Shown: piece after piece, positions 1 to 9,572 of the stretch | How the letters are laid out: each line of letters opens with the position of its first letter | Numbering within the stretch: the first letter of the stretch is position 1 | Source of the DNA: Tieghemiomyces parasiticus | Taxonomy: Eukaryota > Kickxellomycota > Dimargaritomycetes > Dimargaritales > Dimargaritaceae | Direction of reading: 5' to 3' | Assembly (NCBI GenBank): GCA_027575765.1 | Contig: JANBPT010000960.1 | Location: 1 to 17,888 of the forward strand | Length of the DNA stretch: 17,888 nt | Notes under the pieces: model-generated | Databases searched by the model: none | What the model was told of the DNA's origin: nothing | The model's input: only the letters and a program-made list of their open reading frames with translations | Translations under genes and position numbers: made by a program

Positions 1-147
1 TGCGAGCTCGCCCCTGAGTTCATCGAGACCGGCAAGAAGTCGTCTGCTCCTCAGTGCATCTCCCTCGCCTGGTCCGCTGATGGTACCATCCTCTTCTCGG
101 GTTACACCGATGACGTGATCCGCGTCTGGCAGGTCACCCGCGTCTAA
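1..147 (+). CDS. RACK1/Cpc2/Asc1 WD40 protein, C-terminal end only
   Basis: The frame is open from the first base and encodes the last 48 residues of a WD40 beta-propeller, ending TAA at 145-147. It holds the final WD blade: the [20 protein letters not shown] stretch is followed by an RVWQVTRV end. This final-blade sequence and the short tail after WQV are characteristic of RACK1 (Cpc2 in fission yeast, Asc1 in budding yeast). RACK1 is a core 40S ribosomal-subunit protein near the mRNA exit channel and a scaffold for signalling kinases; that role is family knowledge. The gene is cut by the window edge, so its start, introns and any intronic snoRNA cannot be seen. Another WD40 protein is possible but less likely. 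Confidence 0.85.
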   Translation, partial: CELAPEFIETGKKSSAPQCISLAWSADGTILFSGYTDDVIRVWQVTRV

Positions 148-767
148 ATCCCCATAATTTTTGGAGACGCGACCACCCTACCCTACCCGTTGAATAGTCG
201 GATGAGCCCTGTGTGATAACCGGGGATAATTGACGGGCCTCTCACGGCGCAGGGATCCCTGTGACCTTCTTGGGTTCGATGATTTCTTCTTGTTGCGGGT
301 CTGGCTCCGCATCTTGCGCCACCTTCCCACACGCCGTTAATTGCCCCCCCCGCCACGCAACGGTCCTGTCCACCCTTCCGCCCCTTTGGTCTTTTGTACC
401 ACCCTTCCCTTCCCAGCTCCTCCCAACTTCACCCACTATCATAAAATCCAATTCCGCTTCTCCAATTGATTCATGGGTCGATTCACCGTCAACTTCTATA
501 TCAGGCATGCTGTATCTAACACCTTCCCAGGCCGTGGTGATCTGGGGCCGGCGGGTTCCACTCCATTAGATTACGGTGTGTCGGGTCTGTCGAAATGAGG
601 AGACTCGTCGACATTTGGGCATTGACTTTTAATTACCTAGGATTAACTAGTACTGTACAGGGTGAAAAAGCAACGCCCAGTAATTGTCACTGAAAGGACC
701 AATGTCTAAGCAATGTGATGTGTGAAGCAGAGGGGTGTCAACTTTCTACCGCTATACAGAAAGTTAT
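148..767. other. Convergent 3' intergenic region
   Basis: This is the 3' flank shared by the RACK1 gene (+) and the membrane-protein gene (-). It contains an eight-base C tract at 344-351 and pyrimidine-rich sequence at about 300-430. Short ORFs on both strands at about 242-569 run through the C tract and look non-coding. I see no tRNA, snoRNA or mobile element. Confidence 0.5.
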
Positions 768-2117
768 CTACGCCTCCTCAGGCCAGTACTGTCGTCGAGA
801 CTTCTCAAAGTAGTAGGCGGCCAAGGCGAAGCTGAGAGCGACCCACAGCAGGCGCTGGCCGCAGCGCAGGAAGAAATTGCGAATCCAGTGCAGCACAGCG
901 TACCAGGCACGGGTGACCAGGTAGGCAGTCAGGCCCAGCGTGCCCAGGTTAAGCAAGGCCTGGAGTCGGCTGAAAAGGCCATCCAACCACAGCCGATCGG
1001 CTAGAGGCAAGCGGGTGAGGAGTGGATCGAAGGTGGACGCGGGTTCCGGGAGCAGGGTCCGACAGGCGGAATTGGCTAGGCGGCCCAGCACGGAGCCTAC
1101 GCCACGGGGGCACACGGGTAGGTGGGGACCGGCGACCGTGGCGGCGAGCAGAGCTGTCCAGGGCTGGCTCAGATCCGGGCAGCGTGCGACCAGCGCATCG
1201 TCGGAGCGGGCCACTGCATCCTGGAGAACGTGGCAGCGAGCAGTCCAAGCTGGGGATCCATCGGTCAGCGCAGTGAGCCACGGGGCTGGGAGTTGGCTCA
1301 CGGCGCAGACGCCACCCGTCAACAAGCGGGGCGCAACGTACGGCACGGCGTAGGCCCGAGCCAGACGGTCTAGGGTGAGCCAACTCCACAGGTTCAGGGC
1401 CACGTAGCCCAAGATGGTTTGGCGGACCAGGCCTACCAGGTCAAGCGAAGGGAGATTGGCGGTGGTTAGATAGGGGATCTCGGGCGTATGGGCTGGTCGT
1501 GGTGGAGGTACCGGCGGTCGGAGGAGCTCCGGCCGGCTGGCCCGGCGCAGGAGCTGCCGGCCGGCCGACCCAGCGACACAAGCCGAGTACTGTAGGTAGC
1601 CCAGCCAGGCGGGCGGACCCGTCGTGACCGCGTCTAGGTGCCTGCCGTCGTTGGCTGAAAGGTAGGCGACACAGGTCGGGTCGCGGACACCCTCCCCGGC
1701 GCTGCGGGTCAGAAGGCGGAGCCCCGTCCCGAATCCGGACCCGACGGTGGCCAGACCGTGGTCCAGCCAGCCAACAAAGGACGGGCGCTTGTAGTACTCG
1801 GCTTGGTCATTGGTACGGCCCACCACGGAATGGGCGGTGGTCGTGGAGGGCCCTTCGAGACGGGCAATGCCGCGGAGGGTGGCCGCCGGGGCAGTCTCAC
1901 ACAGCCACGTCTGACCGGCCTCGCCGATGGGCAGGCGGAGGTCACTGCACACGGTCGCCGTATGCTGGACCAGTAGTTGAAGATATAGCGGGATATACAA
2001 CACGGCAAAGGGCAGCACACAGGCGAATCCGGTGGCAAAGGACCCGGGGCTAGTTGCCGTCGTGTGGCTGGGCCAAAGGAGCGAATGGGCGACCACCGCC
2101 AGTCGGTACAGGCGCAT
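768..2117 (-). CDS. Unrecognised membrane protein with Cys-containing middle region
   Basis: A single uninterrupted 449-residue frame with G/C-rich third positions. I do not recognise the family. Hydrophobic segments lie at about residues 30-50 (GFACVLPFAVLYIPLYLQLL), 231-262, 386-412 and 421-438. The last two form a C-terminal hairpin followed by a short charged tail (EKSRRQYWPEEA). The part between the first and third segments has scattered cysteines (57, 73, 149, 180, 271, 295, 313, 336, 352), which suggests a lumenal or extracellular disulfide-bonded domain, and a proline-rich patch at 200-212. The first 50 residues could be a signal anchor. The start is the first ATG; no upstream exon is evident. 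It is divergent from the zinc-motif gene and shares a 1.25 kb promoter region with it. Organelle and function are unknown. Confidence 0.65.
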   Translation of the reverse strand: MRLYRLAVVAHSLLWPSHTTATSPGSFATGFACVLPFAVLYIPLYLQLLVQHTATVCSDLRLPIGEAGQTWLCETAPAATLRGIARLEGPSTTTAHSVVGRTNDQAEYYKRPSFVGWLDHGLATVGSGFGTGLRLLTRSAGEGVRDPTCVAYLSANDGRHLDAVTTGPPAWLGYLQYSACVAGSAGRQLLRRASRPELLRPPVPPPRPAHTPEIPYLTTANLPSLDLVGLVRQTILGYVALNLWSWLTLDRLARAYAVPYVAPRLLTGGVCAVSQLPAPWLTALTDGSPAWTARCHVLQDAVARSDDALVARCPDLSQPWTALLAATVAGPHLPVCPRGVGSVLGRLANSACRTLLPEPASTFDPLLTRLPLADRLWLDGLFSRLQALLNLGTLGLTAYLVTRAWYAVLHWIRNFFLRCGQRLLWVALSFALAAYYFEKSRRQYWPEEA

Positions 2118-3370
2118 GGCGCGATATGGAGTAGCAGGGGAGCGTGGTGGAGGCGAGGGGAAAACGGAATGGAGTGCAGAATGTCGGAGGACCGGAAAGC
2201 GGCATACGGCCTGGGGGTAACTAGACTAGACGCGACCCCGCCGACTGAAATTCAATTGTCAAGCGAGAGAGAGAGAGAGTCAGAGGAAGCAATGGAATGC
2301 GCCTGACCAGCGCCCACCATTACGTCAGAAGAATTATGCACAGGGCGCACCGAGGGTAGGAAGGGGGGGGGGGAAGGCTCGGCCAAGTCTAACGTGTATA
2401 AGGCTGGGCCAACCAGACGCCAGGACCTAAGGTGCAGGATGCAAAGCGTCATCGGACCCTGTGGAGGCCGTTTGCTGTGCGTGCTCTTAGCTCCGCCACC
2501 GTTGGATCCGTCTTCCTGGCGCGCCCTAGTCACGATGCTTTGCCGCTTGCCCAAGTTATCAAACAGTGCTAAACCTTCTTTTTTTTTTGGAGAAGAGCCA
2601 AAGGTGGCCAGAGTGGTCTTTCGGCACGGTGTCTCGGCTGCCTTAAGGCGGCCAGGTCTTGTGATCCCCCGCCACAGCGCTTGCGGGTCTGGGCCATCGT
2701 CCCCCTGCAGCAGACGCATAGGGTCCCCCGGGCGGCGTACACGGCCATCTCTGGGGTGGACTGGCAGGCACCCTGGCTCTGGCCCCGGTTGGCGATATCT
2801 GCGTCGCCAAGCACCAGCACGTCGTCATGCCGAGACACCTGGCGCGCGGTCAGTCAACAAAGGTCGGCCGCACCCACACTGCAGAACCCTGCACGCCAGC
2901 AGCCTTGTGTCACGGTCGCTCCAGCAGCGAGGCCCCCACGCCCGCTGGTTGCCGCCACCCTCGCCAGCGTCGCCCTCTCATTCCGCCCCTCCCACTGCCG
3001 CCTTGTTTTCCCACCCTGCTCGCTTTCCTAACCCAGCCGAAACGTCATTACCCAACCACGCCACGCCAACATCCTGGGCATTGCACACCCACCTTTCTCT
3101 CCACCCTCTTCTAATCGCACGTTCCTACTCTGGCTTCATCCCCTCCGCATCCACATTGGGACCCGGCCTCCTACCGCTCATCCGCCCTATCGTCACCACA
3201 GGTTGCCCTTCCGTTCCCCCGCCCTATCCCCCCGTGCCTCTCTTCCACACAGCCCGTCGCGCGACGGCCGAGGCAACCGGCCGCCTTGCCTTGGTGCCGA
3301 CAACCACTGCCTTCTCACTTCAACTCGCAGCCTCCCGGATTCCCCGGCCCTGCCCGGTGATCACTCGACC
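2118..3370. promoter_or_regulatory. Divergent intergenic/promoter region
   Basis: This separates the membrane-protein gene (-) from the CxC/CxxC gene (+). It contains a GA dinucleotide repeat at 2265-2279, an eleven-base G tract at 2363-2373 and a ten-base T tract at 2579-2588. From about 2930 to 3370 the plus strand is strongly pyrimidine-rich, typical of a fungal 5' leader before an ATG. Several long frames cross this stretch (for example + 2394-3485 and - 2569-2838), but none shows a recognisable domain and some translate homopolymers. The minus frame at 2569-2838 has fairly coding-like codon use in its first 50 codons and is the only one I would recheck. Confidence 0.5.
2265..2279 (+). 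repeat. GA microsatellite
   Basis: Seven GA units plus a final G, in the divergent intergenic region about 150 nt upstream of the membrane-protein start codon. GA/CT repeats in fungal promoters can exclude nucleosomes or bind GAGA-like factors; that role is inferred only. Confidence 0.8.
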
Positions 3371-5596
3371 ATGTATTTCGCTTGTCCCTGCCTCAACACC
3401 AAGGTGCACATCACCGCCAGCGACGCCATCTTGCCCACCTCCGGCCAGCCCCGCCGGTGGCGGCTTGCCCTCGCTGGCGTGGTAGCCGAGCAGCCCCTGC
3501 TACGCTCGTCCTCGGGTCCCGGGGATGCTCAGGCCACCGTGACCTGCGTCAATTGCGACACCGCCGTCTACCGATTCGACCTCCCAGCTACGGGATCTGA
3601 CCGGCTCTTCCCGGTCGACGGCACCGTTTTCCTCGCGCCGTCCCTCCGCACCGAGAGCCAGTGCCAAGCAGTGGCACGCACAACCGCAGCCTATTCACCG
3701 GCCTTTCGCTTCATTATTGACTACCACTCCAGCGTTGGCCAGACGTACGATGACCAAATCACTGTCCAAGACTGCCTAGCCGTGATTCCACGTTCGGTGG
3801 TCCAGGCCATCGAGCGCCGCGCCAGCGACTACCTCTGGGCCAGGCGACGCACTCTACTGTCCCAGTTCCCAGACCACGGTCCGGATTTCACAAGGGCACT
3901 CTTGGACGAACAGGAACTGGCGGAGCGAGACACTCTGTTGCTGGTGGAACGCCTGCACCAGCTGGTTACCAACGAGCACTTGGCTCTCCCTGGTACCACG
4001 GAGCCGCCGGCAACTGCACTGCGAGTGACCAATGTTGTCCCTCACCGACCCTTCACGGGTAAATCGACCGTGCTCACCACGGACGGTGACGCGGAGCACG
4101 TATTCTCCGCCCTACCACGCCGCCCATCCGTCGTCTCCCCCACCGACCGGTCCAGCTCGACAAAACCCCCGCTAGAGAGCCTGATCGACCCGGTCAGCCA
4201 CATTCCGCTACCGCCGTTGGCCCCTGGAGGCTACACGGACGAAGAGCTGGCCGCTCTCTCCTATCATTTCAATCAGCTTGAGGTCGCAGAGCAACAGCGT
4301 CAGATTGACCGTCTGCGGCAGTTACGCACGGTAGCGGAGGAGGGAGAGGACTCGGTCAAACCGCGGGTCCGTCCGACAACAAGCCCTCCACGCCAAGCGT
4401 CGGCCCTCCCTCCACCACGCTCCGAGATGTTCGAATTCGACCGTGAGGAGCCCTCCATGAAGGGCCAGTCCGGAGAAGCCGCCACTCCGTCTGGACCGGC
4501 CGAACCTGCGGCACGGTACCACCAACCCTCGCCGCCCGACGCTCCAGTAGTACACACTGCGCGTGATGCCTTCAGCGCCTCCTATGCCCCGGCCGTCGCG
4601 GGCCGTAGTCTCTTCCCACGCAATCGCGGTCCCCCGCGCTACGCCCAGTCGTATGCGGCCTCGGCGATGCCTGACACATCCTCCGTGTATACCAACCCGT
4701 CCATCATAGGGACGGACTCGGAAGACCCCCGCCGAGATATGGACGCTGGCCTGGCCCGTCCGGATGACGATTCGAGCGAGGCGGACGAGGTCCACGCCCG
4801 GGCCCTAGTAGACGACGAGGGGAGGCGGCTGTACCCGCTCGGAAAACCCTTCTCACACCGAACCGACCGGTTCACCGAGGACGCCGCCTACCCACTGCAA
4901 GCCAAGGAGCGGCGCTACGAGGTCAGCGGGGGACCTGTCCGATACGCCCGGGAAAAGCGGCGCCTCCTGCGCGAGCTGGGTTCTGAGCTGACCTCAGACG
5001 CCACATCGGACCATTCCGACTCGGACGACGGGGAGGCGAGAGAAGTCGAGGTTAGGACCACGAAGGAGAACGACGCTGAGGAGGCCGAGTCCCGCGACTT
5101 GTTGCTCGCGCTACCCCGCCGGGCGCCTCACACGACCGACGAGTCGTTCGCCACCACAGCACCCGTTCAAATCAGCAACCCAATGGGATCCTACCACTTA
5201 TCTAGCGAGGCCCGAGACTACATGTTGAAACGCCAGATCTTCATATCTCAGTACGTACAGCAGCAGCAGGAAGAAACCGCTCGGGACCGCGCCGGTCAAC
5301 GTGCCCGCGCGGTAGGCGGTGACAACGACGGGTGGGACCCAGTATCAGGTGCCACCGTCACGACGGACGAGTCGGACGTCGAATCGACCATACCATCATC
5401 AGGCACGGCTACATCGACGGGCGCGCGTGCGTTAGCTGTGCCGACTGGACCCCCGCGTCCTAGCGACCCGCTCTTCCGGGGTGCCCGGTCATTCGTACCT
5501 CCACACGAGCTGGCTGCCATCTCCTACGCTGCGGACCCTAACTCCCTCTTTGGCTCGAAACCCCAAGACCTGCCGCAGGGCCGGATGTATATCTGA
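3371..5596 (+). CDS. Orphan protein with CxC...CxxC N-terminus and long disordered body
   Basis: Predicted 741 residues, intronless. The ATG at 3371 is chosen because the protein becomes structured immediately after it (MYFACPCLNTKVHI). The frame stays open back to 3203, but that part is low-complexity leader-type sequence. Cysteines 5, 7, 59 and 62 (CPC, then CVNC) would make a four-Cys metal site around a small beta-rich domain of about 150 residues. A helical segment at about 180-235 ends this part. The rest is Pro/Ser/Asp/Glu-rich and probably disordered, with two islands that look conserved: a helix at about 285-320 (TDEELAALSYHFNQLEVAEQ) and a C-terminal block at about 605-640 (YHLSSEARDYMLKRQIF, then QQQQEE). 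The extreme C-terminus at about 705-741 contains FVPPHELAAISYAADP and SLFGSKPQDLP. I do not recognise the family; zinc binding is inferred from cysteine spacing. Confidence 0.75.
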   Translation: MYFACPCLNTKVHITASDAILPTSGQPRRWRLALAGVVAEQPLLRSSSGPGDAQATVTCVNCDTAVYRFDLPATGSDRLFPVDGTVFLAPSLRTESQCQAVARTTAAYSPAFRFIIDYHSSVGQTYDDQITVQDCLAVIPRSVVQAIERRASDYLWARRRTLLSQFPDHGPDFTRALLDEQELAERDTLLLVERLHQLVTNEHLALPGTTEPPATALRVTNVVPHRPFTGKSTVLTTDGDAEHVFSALPRRPSVVSPTDRSSSTKPPLESLIDPVSHIPLPPLAPGGYTDEELAALSYHFNQLEVAEQQRQIDRLRQLRTVAEEGEDSVKPRVRPTTSPPRQASALPPPRSEMFEFDREEPSMKGQSGEAATPSGPAEPAARYHQPSPPDAPVVHTARDAFSASYAPAVAGRSLFPRNRGPPRYAQSYAASAMPDTSSVYTNPSIIGTDSEDPRRDMDAGLARPDDDSSEADEVHARALVDDEGRRLYPLGKPFSHRTDRFTEDAAYPLQAKERRYEVSGGPVRYAREKRRLLRELGSELTSDATSDHSDSDDGEAREVEVRTTKENDAEEAESRDLLLALPRRAPHTTDESFATTAPVQISNPMGSYHLSSEARDYMLKRQIFISQYVQQQQEETARDRAGQRARAVGGDNDGWDPVSGATVTTDESDVESTIPSSGTATSTGARALAVPTGPPRPSDPLFRGARSFVPPHELAAISYAADPNSLFGSKPQDLPQGRMYI

Positions 5597-6240
5597 GTCC
5601 GCCATCCGTACTGACCTGACTTACTTCCCACTTTTACACCATGCTTGTTAAACGGGCCTTCTCGAACTTGACGGACGCTATAAATTTTTTGTAAAGCACA
5701 ACCTGTACCCTATTGCGGCGGCGCTAAACAAAACGATTATGGTGAGGACGCTACTAAATCATATGCCGTTGGGGTATCGGACTTCAGTTACGTACGCTAG
5801 TTGGTCTATGATACGCGGGGTATCAGGTGACCATAGTAAAGTCAAGTCCCTATTTGCTAGCAATCCGCCTTGGCTGTTGAGCCTTCCCATTTCCCCCGAC
5901 ACTGCGCAACAGCAGTCACTGCGGGGCCTCCTGTGACCCTCTTCCGTCATTTATCCTTCAAATATACTTTTTTTTACTCGCTCACATCGGGCGGGCCTAT
6001 ACTACCTCAGCCCACTACACTTGTTGAGTGGGGGGGGGGGATTAGGAAGCCGGTACTGGAAAACCAGCAGGTCGGATAGCCCTAGGGAGATTTCAAGGCA
6101 TTTACCAGTCTCCCAATACCACACGTCTCCATTTCCCTAATAAATAGGCCCCGACTCCGCAACCTTACCCAGAGCAACTCCCAAGTTACACATCTGACCC
6201 TCCCCGCTTTTAAGTCCTCATCCCTCCCCCTCTCTTGCTC
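5597..6240. other. Intergenic region with overlapping inverted repeats and an HAD promoter
   Basis: This holds the 3' flank of the CxC/CxxC gene, with an A/T-rich stretch at about 5680-5695 that may aid 3'-end formation, and the promoter of the downstream dehydrogenase. It contains inverted repeats at 5803-5836, a T tract near 5968-5976 and an eleven-base G tract at 6030-6040. The last 100 nt before 6241 is C/T-rich leader sequence. No additional gene is supported. Confidence 0.5.
6138..6148 (+). promoter_or_regulatory. TATA-like element upstream of the dehydrogenase
   Basis: TAATAAATAGG lies about 100 nt upstream of the ATG at 6241, in an otherwise C-rich promoter. The position and A/T richness fit a TATA element. 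No transcript start is known, so this is weak. Confidence 0.3.
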
Positions 6241-7173
6241 ATGTTCCGTCCTCTACTAATCCGTCTTCCGTTGGGAGCTCGCTCCTTGGCTACGGCCCAG
6301 CCCGTTACGATCCTGGGCGTGGTGGGTGCCGGCCAGATGGGCACGGGCATTGGACTGGTGGCCGCCCGGCAGGCCGGTCTCCGCGTCCGGCTGTACGACC
6401 CCAACCCGGCTTCACTGACCCGCGGACTGGCGCTGGTGGACAAGTTGCTGGCCAAGGACGAGGCCCGCGGTAAATTGACTGCAGCCGACCGCCAAGCCAT
6501 TATGGGCCGCCTCGAACCGACCGACGTCCTGGGGACGGGCGTGGCCGACTGTGACTTGGTGGTAGAGGCCGCCACCGAGAACACCACACTAAAGTTGGAC
6601 CTGTTCCGCCAGCTGGCCACGCTGGTCCGGCCCGACGCCATCCTGGCGACTAACACGTCAAGTATTAGCATTACCCAGATTGCTGGGGCCGTGGCCCAAG
6701 TGGCCGGCCCCACGGGCGCTGAACGTGTCATTGGGATGCACTTTATGAACCCGGTTCCCGTGATGAAACTGGTAGAGATTATCCCGGGACTGGCCACATC
6801 GGCGGCGACGCTGGCCACCACCCGAGCGTTGGCGGAAGCCATGGGTAAGACCTGTACCGTGTCCCAGGACGCTCCGGGGTTCATTGCCAACCGGCTGCTG
6901 ATGCCCTACATCAATGAGGCCGCATTCTGCCTCCAGGAAGGCGTAGCCACCCGCGAGGACATTGACACGACCATGCGGCTCGGCGCAAACAACCCTATGG
7001 GCCCCCTGACCCTCGCCGACTTTATCGGCCTCGATACCTGCCTGGCTATCATGCGCGTCCTGCACTCCGAGCTCGGCGACTCCAAGTATCGCCCCGCCCC
7101 GCTCCTGGTAAAGTACGTCAATGCTGGCTGGCTGGGTAAGAAATCGGGCCGTGGGTTCTATGAGTACGTCTGA
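6241..7173 (+). CDS. 3-hydroxyacyl-CoA dehydrogenase, mitochondrial (HADH/3-hydroxybutyryl-CoA dehydrogenase type)
   Basis: 310 residues, intronless, the usual length for the short monofunctional family. It catalyses NAD-dependent interconversion of L-3-hydroxyacyl-CoA and 3-ketoacyl-CoA, the third step of beta-oxidation. The Rossmann motif GAGQMG is at 29-34, after an Arg/Ser/Leu-rich, acid-free N-terminus (1-20) that looks like a mitochondrial presequence. Catalytic-site residues of the family are present: Ser in NTSS (138-141), His168 in MHFMNP, Glu179 in KLVEI and Asn217 in GFIANRLL. The dimerising C-terminal domain has [15 protein letters not shown] (251-265) and ends [18 protein letters not shown] two codons upstream is in frame, but the ATG at 6241 is the natural start. 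In fungi, peroxisomal beta-oxidation uses a large multifunctional enzyme, so this looks like the separate mitochondrial activity. Chain-length preference cannot be read from sequence. Confidence 0.95.
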   Translation: MFRPLLIRLPLGARSLATAQPVTILGVVGAGQMGTGIGLVAARQAGLRVRLYDPNPASLTRGLALVDKLLAKDEARGKLTAADRQAIMGRLEPTDVLGTGVADCDLVVEAATENTTLKLDLFRQLATLVRPDAILATNTSSISITQIAGAVAQVAGPTGAERVIGMHFMNPVPVMKLVEIIPGLATSAATLATTRALAEAMGKTCTVSQDAPGFIANRLLMPYINEAAFCLQEGVATREDIDTTMRLGANNPMGPLTLADFIGLDTCLAIMRVLHSELGDSKYRPAPLLVKYVNAGWLGKKSGRGFYEYV

Positions 7174-7390
7174 CCGGTATGTCGCACTACCATCCGTCGT
7201 ACAGATTAACCAGTGTCGGGGGTCGTGGGGCACTCGACTGCCCCTCTCCGCTATTTTTCACCTCCAATTCTGTTTATTAAAAAGTCATTTAAGTAAAGGC
7301 TTGGCTACATCCGTCAGCGCTGGCACCGATTTGGTATCTATTTCATTGTGTCGAACTACGTGGGATGCCTGGCCGATAGCTAGCGATAGC
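7174..7390. other. Convergent 3' region
   Basis: Short 3' flank between the dehydrogenase (+) and the last exon of the multi-exon unknown gene (-). An A/T-rich stretch at about 7270-7290 (TTTATTAAAAAG) may carry the polyadenylation signal of the dehydrogenase. Nothing else is seen. Confidence 0.4.
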
Positions 7391-9479
7391 CTACCGCAAA
7401 TCCAATCGGATGCGCAGGTTCCGAAGCAGGGCTACTTGAATAGTGAAAGGACCGTCCGACCGGGCAGCCCGCAGCTCAATTTCTGGGGAGGTGGTGAAGG
7501 GGGGGGGTGATGTTTCCAGGTGAGCCGTGACGTGGTGATAGCTCAATGCCCAAGGTGCCTCCCATTGTGAATAGATTCTGCACCGAAAAAGCAGCACCCT
7601 GTCCAATATTGCTGTAAAGGATTCAGGTTCGGCCGACCTTCTTCCGACAATTAATTGATATCGGCGCCTACCACCCTTCCACCGTCACTTACCCTTCAAT
7701 TCTGCACGCAGGGGGCCGATGTCTGCCTGGTCGAGTCGATCAGCCCCGGCCACCAGGCGGTCGAGCAGGTAGACGTAGACGTAGGCGCGTCTATTTTGTA
7801 ACAACCACTGGACGTCCTCTGCGCTCCCCTCAGTATCTGCATCCAGTTCCGACCATGGTATGGCCGGAATAGTCCTGGGAGTCTCAGTGCTGGCCGAGTT
7901 CAACCCGAAATTTCCAGCGTGGACGTTGGACCAGAGACGTTCTTTGTGGCGCAGATGCTGGGCAAGGGCGTGGAGGTAGGCCACACCGCCGTGCCGTTGG
8001 AGCACGTCAACCCACGTTAGGGTCGGATCGCCTGCCAAAACTTCATCAAACTTTGCTGTCTCCCCGTAATCCTCGGGATTCTGTGTGTAGTCAACAGCCA
8101 ATTGGGGCGGAGTGCTGGGTTGGTTTCCTAGGGTGTCGACCGAGTGCAGGACCGTTAGGGTGTTTCGTGACGGGCAGTATATCTTACTTTGAGTGAGTGC
8201 CATAGGCGCGCAACTGCGATTTGCTCGGCCCAAATCAACAGCCCGGTCAATCCCGCGACCACGGTGTGCCGGAGGTTCTGATACCCTATGGGCTCAAGTT
8301 GTTCTCGGTGTAAATTCACGTAGTCTGTGATGCACAATTGCCAGTCATAAGTATAATATAGGTAGGGTCCCTGTGCCATATATTCAAGTGAGTGGCGTGG
8401 TGGTCATTTTCGATCCACTACGTCGCCCATAGCAAGATACGTACGTAGGAGTCGGTCAAAAGGGGATCTCAAAGTGCCGCACAGATCCGATGACCACCTT
8501 GGCACAGCAAGACCGTGGCCTTCTCCTAACTGGGAAGCTCTGCGTCGTTGACTTACCTAGCCAGTGGCCGAGGCAGGTCGCCCAGTCACCCAGTGCCACC
8601 AGAAACTGCTTCTCGGTATGGTTAGTATGGGGGACGGCACCCGTATCGGGCAGCCCCAGTATTGACACGTACAACCCACGGTAGGCCATGTTCCATTCGG
8701 ACATCAATTGCCCAAATACCTCCGACAGACTGTCAGGGAGAAACGCGGTGGGTAGATTGGGATCGGCCACGACATCCAGCCGTTCGAGATACCGGCTGAT
8801 CCGAAGTACGCGGGCCCGATTATCTAGTGGTAGGGGTATGGCAAAGAATAAGGTGGAAAAAAATCATCATTAAAAGGTAATTTTGAACCCATCAAGACGT
8901 GATCTGATTGTCTACCTCCTGGGCTCATTTCCGTGAATTGGCATCACCCCCCCCTTTTCCGACAGTTTCTCACTACTTCTGGTCCCACTGCCGCCGGGTG
9001 CTTATTCGAGTTGATATACGTCTACTTACCGTCCTTCTGGGGCCTGGTATGCACTTCGAAGGCTCGACAGAGACTTGCCGCTGGGTCAGCGGGCGAAGGT
9101 TTGGCTCGCTTGACCTTGCGCTGGTTAGTGTTTAGGACCACATGGGACATGATATCCAGCTCTATCCAGGCCAACATGGGTCAGTTTGGTGAGGACGCCG
9201 TTAGTAAAGGATACGGAAATATCATATATAAAATCAGCGTATAAGCAACTGGCTAGGGCGGAGTAATGAATCGGTAGAACCTAGGGTATACCTACCCAAT
9301 TCAGTACGATCAATCTTGCGACTGACCCGCTGCAAGGCTTCGGTAAGCTCATGAATCGACGCGCGATCGGTGGTCTTCTCATTCACAGCCACCGTCGCCT
9401 TTGGCCGAGCTCGCTGGCGCAGTGCGGTGACAAATCCTAGTGTAGAACGATCAAGGGTGACCAGCGAAAACGTGGGCGG
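7391..9479 (-). CDS. Unrecognised multi-exon gene (5' end unresolved)
   Basis: Six phase-compatible exons on the minus strand: 9479-9296, 9161-9030, 8823-8557, 8324-8188, 8080-7693 and 7482-7391, giving at least 399 residues. Donors are GTAGGT, GTAAGT, GTAAGT, GTAAGA and GTAAGT; all acceptors are AG. The protein is mainly helical: exon 1 encodes ARPKATVAVNEKTTDRASIH then ELTEALQRVSRKIDR; exon 3 has QLMSEWNMAYRGLYVSILGL and TEKQFLVALGDWA; exon 5 has WVDVLQRHGGVAYLHALAQH. I do not recognise the family. An in-frame TAG just before 9479 and the absence of an early Met mean more exons lie upstream (a candidate ends at 9572 with a GTAGGT donor, phase 0). The weakest junction is exon 4: its acceptor could instead be near 8371, but only 8324 keeps frame with exon 3. 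If the last intron were retained, the protein would stop at 7685. Confidence 0.6.
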
Positions 9480-9572
9480 CTAGTGAGCGACACGGCGGCT
9501 GTCATTATTCTCGACCTCATTGTTAAGGTGTTTACTGTAGGCCAACACGGGCGTATCCCACGAGCACCTACC

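Noticed and set aside
940..1389. Several frames of 83-146 codons overlapping the membrane-protein gene on both strands
   Set aside because: They are alternative-frame shadows of the 768-2117 gene, common in GC-rich coding DNA.
2569..2838. Minus-strand 89-codon frame
   Set aside because: Codon use looks partly coding, but the end translates the A/T homopolymer (KKKKK) and no domain or splice continuation is seen.
3203..3370. N-terminal extension of the CxC/CxxC gene from an upstream ATG
   Set aside because: The 56 extra codons are low-complexity and leader-like; the ordered protein starts exactly at the ATG at 3371.
2394..3485. Plus-strand 363-codon frame
   Set aside because: It runs through a T10 tract and a C/T-rich leader, is Pro/Ser-rich with no domain, and overlaps the start of the well-supported 3371-5596 gene in another frame.
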